Assembly: GCF_004762045.1 (NCBI RefSeq)
Contig: NZ_SJOM01000007.1
Coordinates: 4,760,874 to 4,824,873 of the forward strand
Length of the DNA: 64,000 bases
Direction: 5' to 3'
From: Mycobacterium sp. DL99
GTDB lineage: Bacteria; Actinomycetota; Actinomycetes; Mycobacteriales; Mycobacteriaceae
Numbering within the stretch: position 1 is the first letter of the stretch; every line of letters starts with the position of its first letter. This document shows, one piece after another, positions 25,061-33,759 of this stretch. A program made the translations under genes and the position numbers. Under the pieces are notes generated by a model. The model saw nothing but the letters and a program-made list of their open reading frames with translations. It was not told where the DNA came from and searched no databases.

Positions 25061-26806
25061 ATGCTCTGGGCGCTGCTGCGACAGTACGTGCGGCCGTACC
25101 GGCGGCTGCTCGCGGTCGTCGCGACACTTCAGGTGATCAGCACCCTGGCCTCGCTGTACCTGCCGACGGTCAACGCGGCCATCATCGACGACGGGGTGGC
25201 CAAGGGCGACACCGGGCACATCGTCGAGCTCGGCGGAGTGATGCTGGGCGTCACCGGTCTACAGGTGGCATGCGCCATCGGCGCGGTGTTCTTCGGGTCG
25301 CGGGCAGCCATGAGCTTCGGCCGCGATCTGCGCTCGGCGATCTTCCACCATGTCACCACGTTCTCGGCCGAGGAGACCGGCCGCTTCGGCGCCCCATCGC
25401 TGCTGACCCGAACCACCAACGACGTCGGGCAGATCCAGCAGCTGCTGCAGATGACCGCCACGATCCTGATCACCGCTCCGATCATGTCGGTCGGCGGCAT
25501 CCTCATGGCGCTGCACCAGGATGCCGGGTTGTCGTGGCTGCTGCTCGTCAGCGTGCCGGTGCTGGCATTGACCAACTACTGGATCATCCGCCACCTGTGG
25601 CCGATCTTCCGTCGCATGCAACGGCTGATCGACGGGATCAACCGCGTGTTGCGCGATCAGCTGTCGGGCATCCGGGTGATCCGGGCGTTCGCCCGCGAAC
25701 CCGTCGAACAGCGCCGGTTCACCGAGGCCAGCCAGGCCCTTTCGGCCACCGCACTGGACGCCGGGCGGTGGCAGGCGCTGATGCTGCCGGCCACCACCCT
25801 GGTCATGAACATCTCCAGCGTCGCACTGATCTGGTTCGGCGGGCTGCGCATCGATGCCGGGCACATGCAGGTGGGCTCGCTGATCGCGTTCCTGGCCTAC
25901 TTCATGCAGATCCTGATGGCCGTGTTGATGGCGGCGGTGCTGGCGGTGATGATCCCGCGCGCATCGGTGTGCGCCGAGCGCGTCACCGGCGTGCTGTCCA
26001 CCCGTCCCCAGATCACCAGCCCGCACGATCCGGTCCGACCGCGAACTCTCACCGGCGAGATCGCCTTCGACGACGCATCGTTCAGCTACCCCGGCGCCGA
26101 TCGCCCGGTGCTGCAGCAGGTTTCGTTGCATGTCCGGCGCGGTACCACCACCGCGGTCGTAGGGTCCACCGGCTCGGGCAAGTCCACCCTGCTCGCCATG
26201 ATCTGCCGGTTCTACGACGTCACCTCCGGGGCGGTCCGCATCGACGGCCTCGACGTCCGAGAACTCGACCTCGAACAGCTGTGGGCGTCGATCGGCCTGG
26301 TCCCCCAGCGCGGCTACCTGTTCTCCGGGACCGTCGCCGAGAACCTGCGCTACGGCGCGGCACCGGGGCAGGAACTCACCGACGAACAAATGTGGGAGGC
26401 GCTGCGGATCGCGGCGGCCGACGACTTCGTTGCCGCTCACCCCGACGGACTGCAGCGCCCGGTGGCCCAGGGCGGCATCAACTTCTCCGGTGGCCAGCGC
26501 CAGCGGCTCGCGATCGCCCGGGCGGTGATCCGAAGGCCCGCGGTCTATCTGTTCGACGACGCGTTCTCGGCACTCGACGTGCACACCGATGCCCGGGTAC
26601 GCGCCGCCCTGCGCGAGGTATCGGCCGACGCGACCGTCGTGATCGTGTCGCAACGGATCTCGACGGTGGTCGAGGCCGATCAGGTGGTCGTGGTGGAGGA
26701 CGGCCGCGTCGTCGGCATCGGCACCCATGAGTCACTGCTCGCCGACTGCCCCACCTACGCCGAGTTCGCCGCATCGCAGGCGATCACCGCCGGAGACCGG
26801 CGATGA
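25061..26806 (+). CDS. ABC transporter half with degenerate ATP site
   Basis: The 581-residue type IV exporter-fold half-transporter has six transmembrane helices and an ATPase domain with Walker A GSTGSGKS (368-375) and a canonical FSGGQ signature (475-479). The catalytic Glu is replaced by Asp500 (FDD) and the switch His by Gln531 (SQRIS). It closely resembles Rv1273c, which with Rv1272c forms a heterodimer. Rv1272c has been reported to enhance long-chain fatty-acid import when expressed in E. coli. The ATG at 25061 matches the family start; an upstream GTG at 25043 would add six residues. It overlaps the next gene by 4 bp. Confidence 0.88.
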   Translation: MLWALLRQYVRPYRRLLAVVATLQVISTLASLYLPTVNAAIIDDGVAKGDTGHIVELGGVMLGVTGLQVACAIGAVFFGSRAAMSFGRDLRSAIFHHVTTFSAEETGRFGAPSLLTRTTNDVGQIQQLLQMTATILITAPIMSVGGILMALHQDAGLSWLLLVSVPVLALTNYWIIRHLWPIFRRMQRLIDGINRVLRDQLSGIRVIRAFAREPVEQRRFTEASQALSATALDAGRWQALMLPATTLVMNISSVALIWFGGLRIDAGHMQVGSLIAFLAYFMQILMAVLMAAVLAVMIPRASVCAERVTGVLSTRPQITSPHDPVRPRTLTGEIAFDDASFSYPGADRPVLQQVSLHVRRGTTTAVVGSTGSGKSTLLAMICRFYDVTSGAVRIDGLDVRELDLEQLWASIGLVPQRGYLFSGTVAENLRYGAAPGQELTDEQMWEALRIAAADDFVAAHPDGLQRPVAQGGINFSGGQRQRLAIARAVIRRPAVYLFDDAFSALDVHTDARVRAALREVSADATVVIVSQRISTVVEADQVVVVEDGRVVGIGTHESLLADCPTYAEFAASQAITAGDRR

Positions 26807-28695
26807 CGGGGCCCGTGCTGCGTCGCTCGGGGACGCCCGTCGCACCTCCCCAACACACCCGCGACTTCCGCGGGTCGGCCCTGCGTCTGCTCAGACGCCT
26901 GGTGCCGCAACGCGGTCTGGCGATCTCGGTGGTGCTGCTCGGCGTGGCCGGTGTCGCGATCGGGGTGATCGGCCCGCGGATTCTCGGCCACGCCACGGAC
27001 CTGCTGTTCAACGGCGTGATCGGGCGCGGGCTACCCGCGGGGCAGACCAAGGAGCAGGCCATCGCGGCGGCCCGGGCCCGCGGCGACACCACGTTCGCCG
27101 ACCTGCTGTCGGGCATGAACGTGGTCCCAGGTCACGGGGTGGACTTCGCTGCGGTGGCCCGCACCCTCGCGTTGGCGCTGGGCCTGTATGTGCTTGCCGC
27201 CGTGCTGGTTTGGTTGCAGGCCCGGTTGCTGAACGTCACCGTGCAACGCACTATGGTGGCGCTGCGGGCCGAGGTCGAGGACAAACTGCATCGGCTTCCG
27301 CTGTCTTACTTCGATTCCCGGCAGCGCGGCGAGGTACTCAGCCGGGTCACCAACGACATCGACAACATTCAGACCTCGGTGTCCATGACAGTCAGCCAGC
27401 TGCTGACCGCACTGCTGACAGTGTTCGCGGTGCTCGCGATGATGCTGACCATCTCGCCGCTGCTGGCGCTGCTGACCGTCATCACCGTGCCGCTGTCGCT
27501 GTGGGTGATCCACTGGATCACCCGCCGCTCTCAGCCGCTGTTCGTGGCGCAGTGGCGTAACACCGGGCGGCTGGCCGCCCATATCGAAGAGACCTACAGC
27601 GGTTTCACCATCGTCAAGACGTTCGGGCACCGGGAGGCAGCGCAACGGCGGTTCGACGAACTCAACGAGGAGGTCTACCGATCCAGCATCGGGGCGCAGT
27701 TCTTCTCGGGCCTGGTGGGGCCGGCGACCATGTTCATCGGCAATCTCAGCTATGTGGCCGTCGCGGTGGTCGGCGGCCTGCAGGTGGCGGGAGGGCAGAT
27801 CACCCTGGGCAGCATCCAGGCATTCGTCCAGTACGTGCGCCAGTTCAACCAGCCGCTGGGCCAGGTGGCCGGGATGTACAACACGCTGCAGTCCGGGATC
27901 GCCAGTGCCGAACGTGTTTTCGACCTGCTCGACGCCGAGGAACAGTCGCCCGACCCGGATCCCCCGCTGCAGATCCACACGGGCCGCGTCGAATTCGACC
28001 GGGTGAATTTCAGCTACCTCCCGGACACCCCGGTGATCGAGGACCTGTCGCTGGTGGCCGAAGCCGGCAGCACCGTGGCGATCGTCGGCCCCACCGGTGC
28101 AGGGAAGACGACATGCGTGAACCTGCTCATGCGGTTCTACGACGTCGACTCCGGCCGGATCCTGATCGACGGCGTAGACATCTCGACGGTCAGCCGGCAG
28201 TCGCTACGGTCCTCGATCGGCATGGTGCTGCAGGACACCTGGCTGTTCGGCGGCACCATCTACGACAACATCGCCTACGGCCGACCGGACGCGACCGAGG
28301 ACGAGGTGATCGAGGCGGCCAGGGCGGCCCATGTGGACCGGTTCGTGCGCACCCTCCCGAATGGCTACGCCACCCGCGTCGACGACGACGGCGGCGCCAT
28401 CAGTGCCGGCGAGAAGCAGCTCATCACGATCGCGCGGGCGGTGCTCGCCCGGCCGCGGGTGCTGGTGCTCGACGAGGCGACCAGCGCGGTGGACACCCGC
28501 ACCGAACTGCTGATCCAGCAGGCGATGGCCGAGTTGCGCCGGGACCGGACGAGTTTCATCATCGCCCACCGGCTTTCGACGATCCGCGATGCGGACCTGA
28601 TCCTGGTGATGGACGCCGGCCGGATCATCGAACGCGGTACCCACGAGGAGCTCATGTCGCGGCATGGCCGGTACTGGGAAATGACCCGGGTTTAG
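26803..28695 (+). CDS. ABC transporter half with intact ATP site
   Basis: The 630-residue partner of the preceding gene has six membrane helices (with a long loop after helix 1) and an ATPase domain with Walker A GPTGAGKT, Walker B LDE (catalytic Glu present) and a normal AHRLST switch. Its signature motif is degenerate: ISAGEK instead of LSGGQ. Combined with the Asp500/Gln531 changes in the partner, the pair should have one active ATP site (this subunit's Walker motifs with the partner's FSGGQ) and one degenerate site. Likely substrate, by homology to Rv1272c, is a lipid or fatty acid; this is not shown by the sequence. Confidence 0.88.
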   Translation: MTGPVLRRSGTPVAPPQHTRDFRGSALRLLRRLVPQRGLAISVVLLGVAGVAIGVIGPRILGHATDLLFNGVIGRGLPAGQTKEQAIAAARARGDTTFADLLSGMNVVPGHGVDFAAVARTLALALGLYVLAAVLVWLQARLLNVTVQRTMVALRAEVEDKLHRLPLSYFDSRQRGEVLSRVTNDIDNIQTSVSMTVSQLLTALLTVFAVLAMMLTISPLLALLTVITVPLSLWVIHWITRRSQPLFVAQWRNTGRLAAHIEETYSGFTIVKTFGHREAAQRRFDELNEEVYRSSIGAQFFSGLVGPATMFIGNLSYVAVAVVGGLQVAGGQITLGSIQAFVQYVRQFNQPLGQVAGMYNTLQSGIASAERVFDLLDAEEQSPDPDPPLQIHTGRVEFDRVNFSYLPDTPVIEDLSLVAEAGSTVAIVGPTGAGKTTCVNLLMRFYDVDSGRILIDGVDISTVSRQSLRSSIGMVLQDTWLFGGTIYDNIAYGRPDATEDEVIEAARAAHVDRFVRTLPNGYATRVDDDGGAISAGEKQLITIARAVLARPRVLVLDEATSAVDTRTELLIQQAMAELRRDRTSFIIAHRLSTIRDADLILVMDAGRIIERGTHEELMSRHGRYWEMTRV

Positions 28696-28718
28696 CGCCC
28701 GAAATCCGTTACAAACCG

Positions 28719-28724
28719 TAGTGT
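28719..28724 (+). promoter_or_regulatory. Leaderless-type -10 box for the molybdoenzyme
   Basis: TAGTGT lies 7 bp upstream of the ATG at 28732. Confidence 0.55.
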
Positions 28725-28731
28725 CGGTGTA

Positions 28732-30897
28732 ATGGCGACCGGTACCGTGCATACGTTCTGCCGGTACTGCCTGGCCTCGTGCGGCCTCGAGGTGACGGTC
28801 GAGGACAACCACGTGGTCAAGATCGCCGCCGACAAGCTCAACCCGCACACCTGGGGAGATTTCTGCGCCAAGGGCCGCACCGCCGGTCAGGTCGTGGAAC
28901 ACCCGCGGCGCATCATCGCGCCGATGCGCCGGGTCGGTGACACCTATGTCGAGGCGAGCTGGGACGAGGCGATCAGCGACATCGCGCAGCGGATGAACCG
29001 CATCATCGAGGCCGGGGGCCCAGATGCGGTGGCGGCCTACTACGGCAATCCGGCCGGATATTCGTCGTCGAACCTGGTGTTCATGAACGCCTGGCTGGAC
29101 GCCATCGGCACGCACAACCGGTACGCGGTCGGATCGGTGGACCAGAACGCGCTGCACGTGGTGGCCGAGGCCATGTACGGATCGCCACTGATGGTGCCGG
29201 TGTCCGATGTCGACAACTGCGATTACTTCCTGATCGTCGGGGCCAATCCCGCTGTGAGCGCCTGGAATTGGGTGGAATCGGTGCCGGGCGGCTGGCGTCG
29301 CGCGCTGGCTCGCCAGAAGCAGGGTGCGCGCATCGTCGTGGTCGACCCGATCCGTACCGAGAGCGCGCAGGCCGCCGATCTGCATCTGGCGGTATGCCCC
29401 GGCCAGGACTGGGCGCTACTGCTGGCGATGGTCAAGGTGATCCTCGACGAGGGGCGCGAGCACCGCGGCGATTGCGCCGAGCTGGCCACCGGGGTGGGCA
29501 ATCTGCGCGCCCTGACCACCGAAGCCGACCTCGACGACCTGGCCGCGCGGTGCGACATCGCCCGCGACGTCATCGAGCAGGTGGCCCGCGAATTCGCCTC
29601 GGCGCCAGGGGCGATGGCCATCACGCGCACCGGCGTGTCGCTGCAGGCCGCGGGCACGGTGGCCGAATGGCTGGGGCACGTGCTCAACCTGATCACCGGG
29701 CGGATGGACCGTCCGGGTGGACGCCGCTTCGAGCCCGGCTATGTCGACACGCTGCGACTGGCCGGGCTGGCGGCGACCCGCCCGCACACGAGCCGGCTGG
29801 CCGGGCGGGATCTGGTGGCCGGCGCCCACGCGCTGGCCGAACTGCCCGACGAGATCACCACACCCGGTCGCGGTCAGATCCGGGCATTGGTGATCAACTC
29901 CGGTAACCCCGTGGTCTCCGGACCCGACGGGGCCAGCCTCGACGAGGCCCTGGCCCAGCTGGATCTCCTGGTGGCCATCGATCTGGTGCAGCGCGAGAGC
30001 CACCGGCATGCGCACTGGCTGTTGCCCGCGGTGCACTGGCTGGAACGCGATGATCTGCTGGCCTTCACCAGCGGCATGCACGACGAGCCCTATGTGCAGT
30101 ACGGCGTGAAGGCTGTCGAGCCGCCGGACGGTGCCCGCGAGGAATGGCGGATATTCACCGATCTGGCGCTGGCCATGCGCCGTCCGCTGTTCGGCGCCAG
30201 AGGTCTCAACGGTTTTGTCCGCGCTACCCGGTGGCTGGGAAAGCGCTTCGGGCGGCCCGGGTTGTCGTTCGGGCCGCAGTGGATGGACCGCCTGATCATC
30301 CTCACCTCACGGAAGTTCGACGGGCACAAGCTCACCTGGCGCGAGCTCAAAGCGCACCCGCACGGCCTGGTGCTCGGGCCCCGGCAGTTCGGCCGGTTCC
30401 GCGAGGCGTTGCGGACGCCGGACCACAAGGTCCGTGCGGCGCCGGCGGAGTTCGTGACGCGGACCCGTGAACTGCTCGCCACACCGGATCTCGGGGCGCC
30501 CGAGGGTTTCCCGTTCCTGCTGGGCAACCGGCGCCGACGGCACTCGATGAACTCGTGGCTCAACGAGTTGCCGGGCCTGCATCCGGCAGGCAAGGGCAAC
30601 GAGGTGCTCGTCCACCCCGACGACGCCGCAGCGCTGGGCATCGCGGCCGGCGACCGGGTGCGGGTGGTCTCGCCGGTCGGGCGCCTGGAAGTGACGGCCG
30701 CCCTCAGCGACCGGCCCCGCCGCGGGGTCGTCGTGCTCGACCATGGCTGGGGCTCACGGGTATTCGACACGCGACACGGCGGCGCACCGGACTCCTACGG
30801 GGTCAACCGCAATCTGCTGGCCGACCGCACATCGATCGATCCGCTCTCGCAGACCTCGACGCTGGGCTCGGTGTACGTCGGGATCGAGCGGGTCTAG
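28732..30897 (+). CDS. Molybdopterin (bis-MGD) oxidoreductase
   Basis: The 721-residue molybdopterin enzyme has an N-terminal [4Fe-4S] motif, Cys10-x2-Cys13-x3-Cys17-x27-Cys45, followed by the molybdopterin domain and a C-terminal dinucleotide-binding domain (HPDDAAALGIAAGDRVRVVS). In most members the region after VDQN carries the Mo ligand Cys, Ser or Sec. Here it reads VDQNALHVVAEAMYG, with no obvious Cys or Ser ligand. No neighbouring gene encodes an electron-transfer or membrane subunit, so the partner and reaction are unknown. It is soluble, with no Tat signal. Its stop interlocks with the convergent gene through CTAG (30894-30897). Confidence 0.85.
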   Translation: MATGTVHTFCRYCLASCGLEVTVEDNHVVKIAADKLNPHTWGDFCAKGRTAGQVVEHPRRIIAPMRRVGDTYVEASWDEAISDIAQRMNRIIEAGGPDAVAAYYGNPAGYSSSNLVFMNAWLDAIGTHNRYAVGSVDQNALHVVAEAMYGSPLMVPVSDVDNCDYFLIVGANPAVSAWNWVESVPGGWRRALARQKQGARIVVVDPIRTESAQAADLHLAVCPGQDWALLLAMVKVILDEGREHRGDCAELATGVGNLRALTTEADLDDLAARCDIARDVIEQVAREFASAPGAMAITRTGVSLQAAGTVAEWLGHVLNLITGRMDRPGGRRFEPGYVDTLRLAGLAATRPHTSRLAGRDLVAGAHALAELPDEITTPGRGQIRALVINSGNPVVSGPDGASLDEALAQLDLLVAIDLVQRESHRHAHWLLPAVHWLERDDLLAFTSGMHDEPYVQYGVKAVEPPDGAREEWRIFTDLALAMRRPLFGARGLNGFVRATRWLGKRFGRPGLSFGPQWMDRLIILTSRKFDGHKLTWRELKAHPHGLVLGPRQFGRFREALRTPDHKVRAAPAEFVTRTRELLATPDLGAPEGFPFLLGNRRRRHSMNSWLNELPGLHPAGKGNEVLVHPDDAAALGIAAGDRVRVVSPVGRLEVTAALSDRPRRGVVVLDHGWGSRVFDTRHGGAPDSYGVNRNLLADRTSIDPLSQTSTLGSVYVGIERV

Positions 30898-31433
30898 GCG
30901 CCGGGGCCTTCGGAGCGCAGATCGTCGACCGTCTTCATGGCGTCGCGCAGCTTGTCCAGCCACTCCTCGGTGTGCTGACCGACCAGGCGCACCGACCAGG
31001 CCAGCGCGTCCGAGCGCGACCGCGCCACGCCCGCGTCGACCAGGGTGTCGAGCACCTGCCGCTCGGGCTGCTTGAGCCGGGTCATCACCGGTACGGCGAT
31101 GTGGGTGAACAGGATTCGCTCGGTGCCGCCGTCGCCGGCACTGACCTCGACACCCCAGGAGACCTTGCGATCGAAACGGCCCTGCGCCTCGTCGGCGATG
31201 CGCATGCGCTCGCCACGAGTCTCCTCGCGGAACCGGGCTGCCCGCCCGGACGCGCGGGCAGCGGTCTCGCCTTCTGGATTGTCTGTGGCATCGGGAAGCC
31301 GGCCGATGACGGTGATCTCTTCACGGTCGACGATCACGGTCGGGTCGCCGGTGAACCAGGTATCGGGCAGTCGCCCCGCGAACCATTCGGCGGCCTCATC
31401 TGCAGACCGGCGATGGTGTTGATGTTTGTACAT
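30894..31433 (-). CDS. Conserved hypothetical actinobacterial protein
   Basis: The 179-residue soluble protein is rich in Arg and Asp. The first half (DEAAEWFAGRLP and the beta segment TVIVDREEITVIGRLP) looks like a small alpha/beta domain. The second half (SWGVEVSAGDGGTERILFTH then HTEEWLDKLRDAMKTVDDLR) is mostly helical. No catalytic motif or DNA-binding motif was recognised. The ATG at 31433 follows three tandem 8-bp units (TGTAACGG, TGTAATCA, TGTAATCA on the coding strand). Function is unknown. Confidence 0.65.
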   Translation of the reverse strand: MYKHQHHRRSADEAAEWFAGRLPDTWFTGDPTVIVDREEITVIGRLPDATDNPEGETAARASGRAARFREETRGERMRIADEAQGRFDRKVSWGVEVSAGDGGTERILFTHIAVPVMTRLKQPERQVLDTLVDAGVARSRSDALAWSVRLVGQHTEEWLDKLRDAMKTVDDLRSEGPGA

Positions 31434-31510
31434 GATTACATGATTACACCGTTACACCGCAGATGGGACAGCGTTCACCCACGGCGAACGCGGTTTTTGC
31501 GGCTAAGCGG

Positions 31511-31714
31511 TCAGTTGCGCTTGAGCAGCAGTGCGGCGCCGCCGGCGAGCACGAGGGCCACCAGCAGCAGCCCCGCCCACCCTGGACCGGCTATCCACCA
31601 CACGGCGCCCAGCACCACGATCGCCGGCGACACCGCGAACAGCACCATGCCGGGGTGCTGCTTGAAGACCGCGAGCGCACCCTGGGCGCGGATCGGGTCG
31701 ATTTCCTTTGCCAT
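31511..31714 (-). CDS. Small two-helix membrane protein
   Basis: The 67-residue protein has a short acidic N-terminus (MAKEIDPIRAQGAL), two hydrophobic segments (about 20-38 and 42-60) joined by a Pro-Gly-Trp-Ala-Gly turn, and ends KRN. The start at 31714 is chosen because the upstream in-frame extension is Cys/Pro-rich and lies over the alcohol dehydrogenase end. It has no recognised function. Spacing to the upstream alcohol dehydrogenase is 28 bp on the same strand, so it may be co-transcribed. Confidence 0.6.
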   Translation of the reverse strand: MAKEIDPIRAQGALAVFKQHPGMVLFAVSPAIVVLGAVWWIAGPGWAGLLLVALVLAGGAALLLKRN

Positions 31715-31742
31715 GGCACCAGAATGCCAGCTGACCGGCCGC

Positions 31743-32771
31743 TCAGGTGGGCAGCAGCAGAATCTTGCAGTGTTTGTCAGGCTGCCGGAGTTCCGCGAAG
31801 GCATCGGTGGCCGAATCCAGCGGCAGCGTCGCCGTCACGAACGGCGCCACGTCCACGGTGCCGCTGACGATCCAGTCCAGGGCCCTGGCGAACTCGTCGG
31901 GGCGATAGGCGAACACGAACCGGATCGAGAGTTCCTTGGTGGTGCCGATTACGGGTGTGATGGTGTCCGGCTGCATGCACACCCCGACCACCACAATCCG
32001 GGTCTGCGGCGGCACCGAGTCCATCACGGTCGCCAGAATGCCTGGTACTCCGACACATTCGAACACCACCGTATTGGCTCGCTGCGGCGTATCCATCAGC
32101 GGAGACATGGGCACCGGGGCGCCGGCCAGCTCGGCCCAGCTCTGGTACGGGCTGGTCACCGCGGGATCGATGACAATGTCGGCGCCGATCTGCTCAGCCA
32201 GAGCACGGCGGCCGGGCGAGAAATCCGCCGCGACGACGGGCCCCACCCCGGCCGCCTTGAGGCACGCGATGACCGACAGCCCCACCGGCCCACAACCGAC
32301 GACGAGCACGGCGTCTCCAGGCTGCAAGTCGGCCGCGGCAACGGCGTGCACACCCACCGCCAGAGGTTCTGCCAAGGCCGCGTAGTGCACGGGGACATCG
32401 CCCGTCACCGGGACCAGGCGCTTCTCTTGCAGAACAAGGCGTTCGGCCAGCCCGCCCGTCACCCCCGGGGAGAGCCCCAACAGCTGCGGCCCGTCGCCGG
32501 TGTCCAGGTAAGGGACGGACGTGACCGCCGTACCGATCGGGACGATGCGTTCGGTGCCGGGACCGTAGTCGAGCACCTCACCGACGAACTCGTGCCCGAG
32601 CACGATGGCCGGCATCAGGTCCGGCATCGCGGCCTGTGACTCGACCAGGTGCAGGTCGGACCCACAGATCCCGCAGGCCAGAGGGGCTACGAGTACCTGC
32701 CCATGGCCGGGTACCGGCTCGACGACGTCCTCGACGCTCACCGAACCACGCTGCGCGATAACGGCTTTCAT
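31743..32771 (-). CDS. Zinc-dependent alcohol dehydrogenase
   Basis: The 342-residue medium-chain dehydrogenase has the catalytic zinc ligand region CGICGSDLH and GHEFVGEV, and a Rossmann motif (VLVVGCGPVGLSV). It shows no structural-zinc Cys cluster of the CxxCxxC type after GHE. Substrate cannot be assigned. The ATG at 32771 is chosen over the adjacent TTG. It reads away from the divergent AIM24 gene, with 118 bp between the starts. A small membrane gene follows downstream. Confidence 0.82.
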   Translation of the reverse strand: MKAVIAQRGSVSVEDVVEPVPGHGQVLVAPLACGICGSDLHLVESQAAMPDLMPAIVLGHEFVGEVLDYGPGTERIVPIGTAVTSVPYLDTGDGPQLLGLSPGVTGGLAERLVLQEKRLVPVTGDVPVHYAALAEPLAVGVHAVAAADLQPGDAVLVVGCGPVGLSVIACLKAAGVGPVVAADFSPGRRALAEQIGADIVIDPAVTSPYQSWAELAGAPVPMSPLMDTPQRANTVVFECVGVPGILATVMDSVPPQTRIVVVGVCMQPDTITPVIGTTKELSIRFVFAYRPDEFARALDWIVSGTVDVAPFVTATLPLDSATDAFAELRQPDKHCKILLLPT

Positions 32772-32889
32772 CAACCACCGAACCTCTCGCCGGACATCTG
32801 GACGAAGTTACCGTAGTCGTCACGGTACTTGCTGAGATCCACGACTTGTAGCCTGGTGTCGATTTCGCCTCCACCCGACGATTCGAGGA

Positions 32890-33759
32890 ATGACTGTGAA
32901 CGGAAACTGGCAACCCGGCTGGCTGCCCGACCCCGAGGGCCGCTACGAATACCGGTGGTGGGACGGGCAATCCTGGACCGACCAGGTGTCCCATCAGGGT
33001 CAGGCCGGCAAGGCGCCGATGGGCGCTGCCCCACAGCAGGCCCCGCAACAGCCACAGCCCCAGGTTCAGACCCAACCCACGGGTGACGGGTTCAACGGCA
33101 TCAGCGGGGATCTCGTCGACGGGCGGTTCAGCGAGAAAGAGGCGACGCCGATCGCCAACCAGAACAAGAAGATGCTGCGGGTACGCCTCGGCGAACCCTT
33201 CATGGCCCGGCAGGGCTCGATGGTCGCCTACCAGGGCAACGTCGACTTCGCCTTTGAGGGTGGTGGCGCGTCGAAGTTCATCAAGAAAGCTCTCACCGGT
33301 GAAGGCCTTCCGCTGATGCGCTGCCAGGGCCAGGGCGATGTGTTCCTGGCCGATCAGGGTTTCGACGTACACCTGCTGCAGCTGTCCAACTCAGGTCTGT
33401 CGATCAGCGGCAAGAACGTGCTGGCCTTCTCATCGAGCTTGGACTGGAACATCGAACGGGTCCGCGGCGGCAGCATCGCCACCGGCGGCCTGTTCAACAC
33501 CACCCTGCGCGGCACCGGGTGGGTGGCGCTGACCACCGACGGCCCGCCCGTGGTGCTCAACGCCTCGGAGGCCCCGACCTTCGCCGACACCAATGCCGTC
33601 GTGGCGTGGTCGGCGCACCTGCAGACCCAACTCAAGACCAGCTTCAAGGCGGGCGCGCTGATCGGCAGGGGCTCCGGCGAGGCCATTCAGGTCGCGTTCC
33701 ACGGCAACGGCTTCGTGATCGTGCAGCCCTCGGAGGGTGTCACGGTTCCGATGCAGTAA
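32890..33759 (+). CDS. DUF2510 / AIM24-family protein
   Basis: The 289-residue protein joins an N-terminal DUF2510 element (WQPGWLPDPEGRYEYRWWDG and QSWTDQV) to a Gln/Pro-rich linker (about 40-65) and an AIM24-type beta-rich domain. AIM24 is a mitochondrial biogenesis protein in yeast; the bacterial role is unknown. The DUF2510 segment often occurs at the N-terminus of mycobacterial membrane-associated proteins. Start is either ATG 32890 or GTG 32896: a GAGGA lies 6 bp before the GTG and only 1 bp before the ATG. Its 3' end overlaps the MFS gene by 20 bp, convergent. Confidence 0.75.
   Translation: MTVNGNWQPGWLPDPEGRYEYRWWDGQSWTDQVSHQGQAGKAPMGAAPQQAPQQPQPQVQTQPTGDGFNGISGDLVDGRFSEKEATPIANQNKKMLRVRLGEPFMARQGSMVAYQGNVDFAFEGGGASKFIKKALTGEGLPLMRCQGQGDVFLADQGFDVHLLQLSNSGLSISGKNVLAFSSSLDWNIERVRGGSIATGGLFNTTLRGTGWVALTTDGPPVVLNASEAPTFADTNAVVAWSAHLQTQLKTSFKAGALIGRGSGEAIQVAFHGNGFVIVQPSEGVTVPMQ

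Noticed and set aside
25259..26728. 489-codon minus-strand reading frame over the ABC transporter
   Set aside because: It is antisense to conserved ABC motifs and full of His, Gln and Arg, so it is not a gene.
33740..33759. Overlap of 20 bp between the AIM24 and MFS genes as possible error
   Set aside because: Both frames stay open with normal C-terminal ends, so a real convergent overlap is more likely than a sequencing error.
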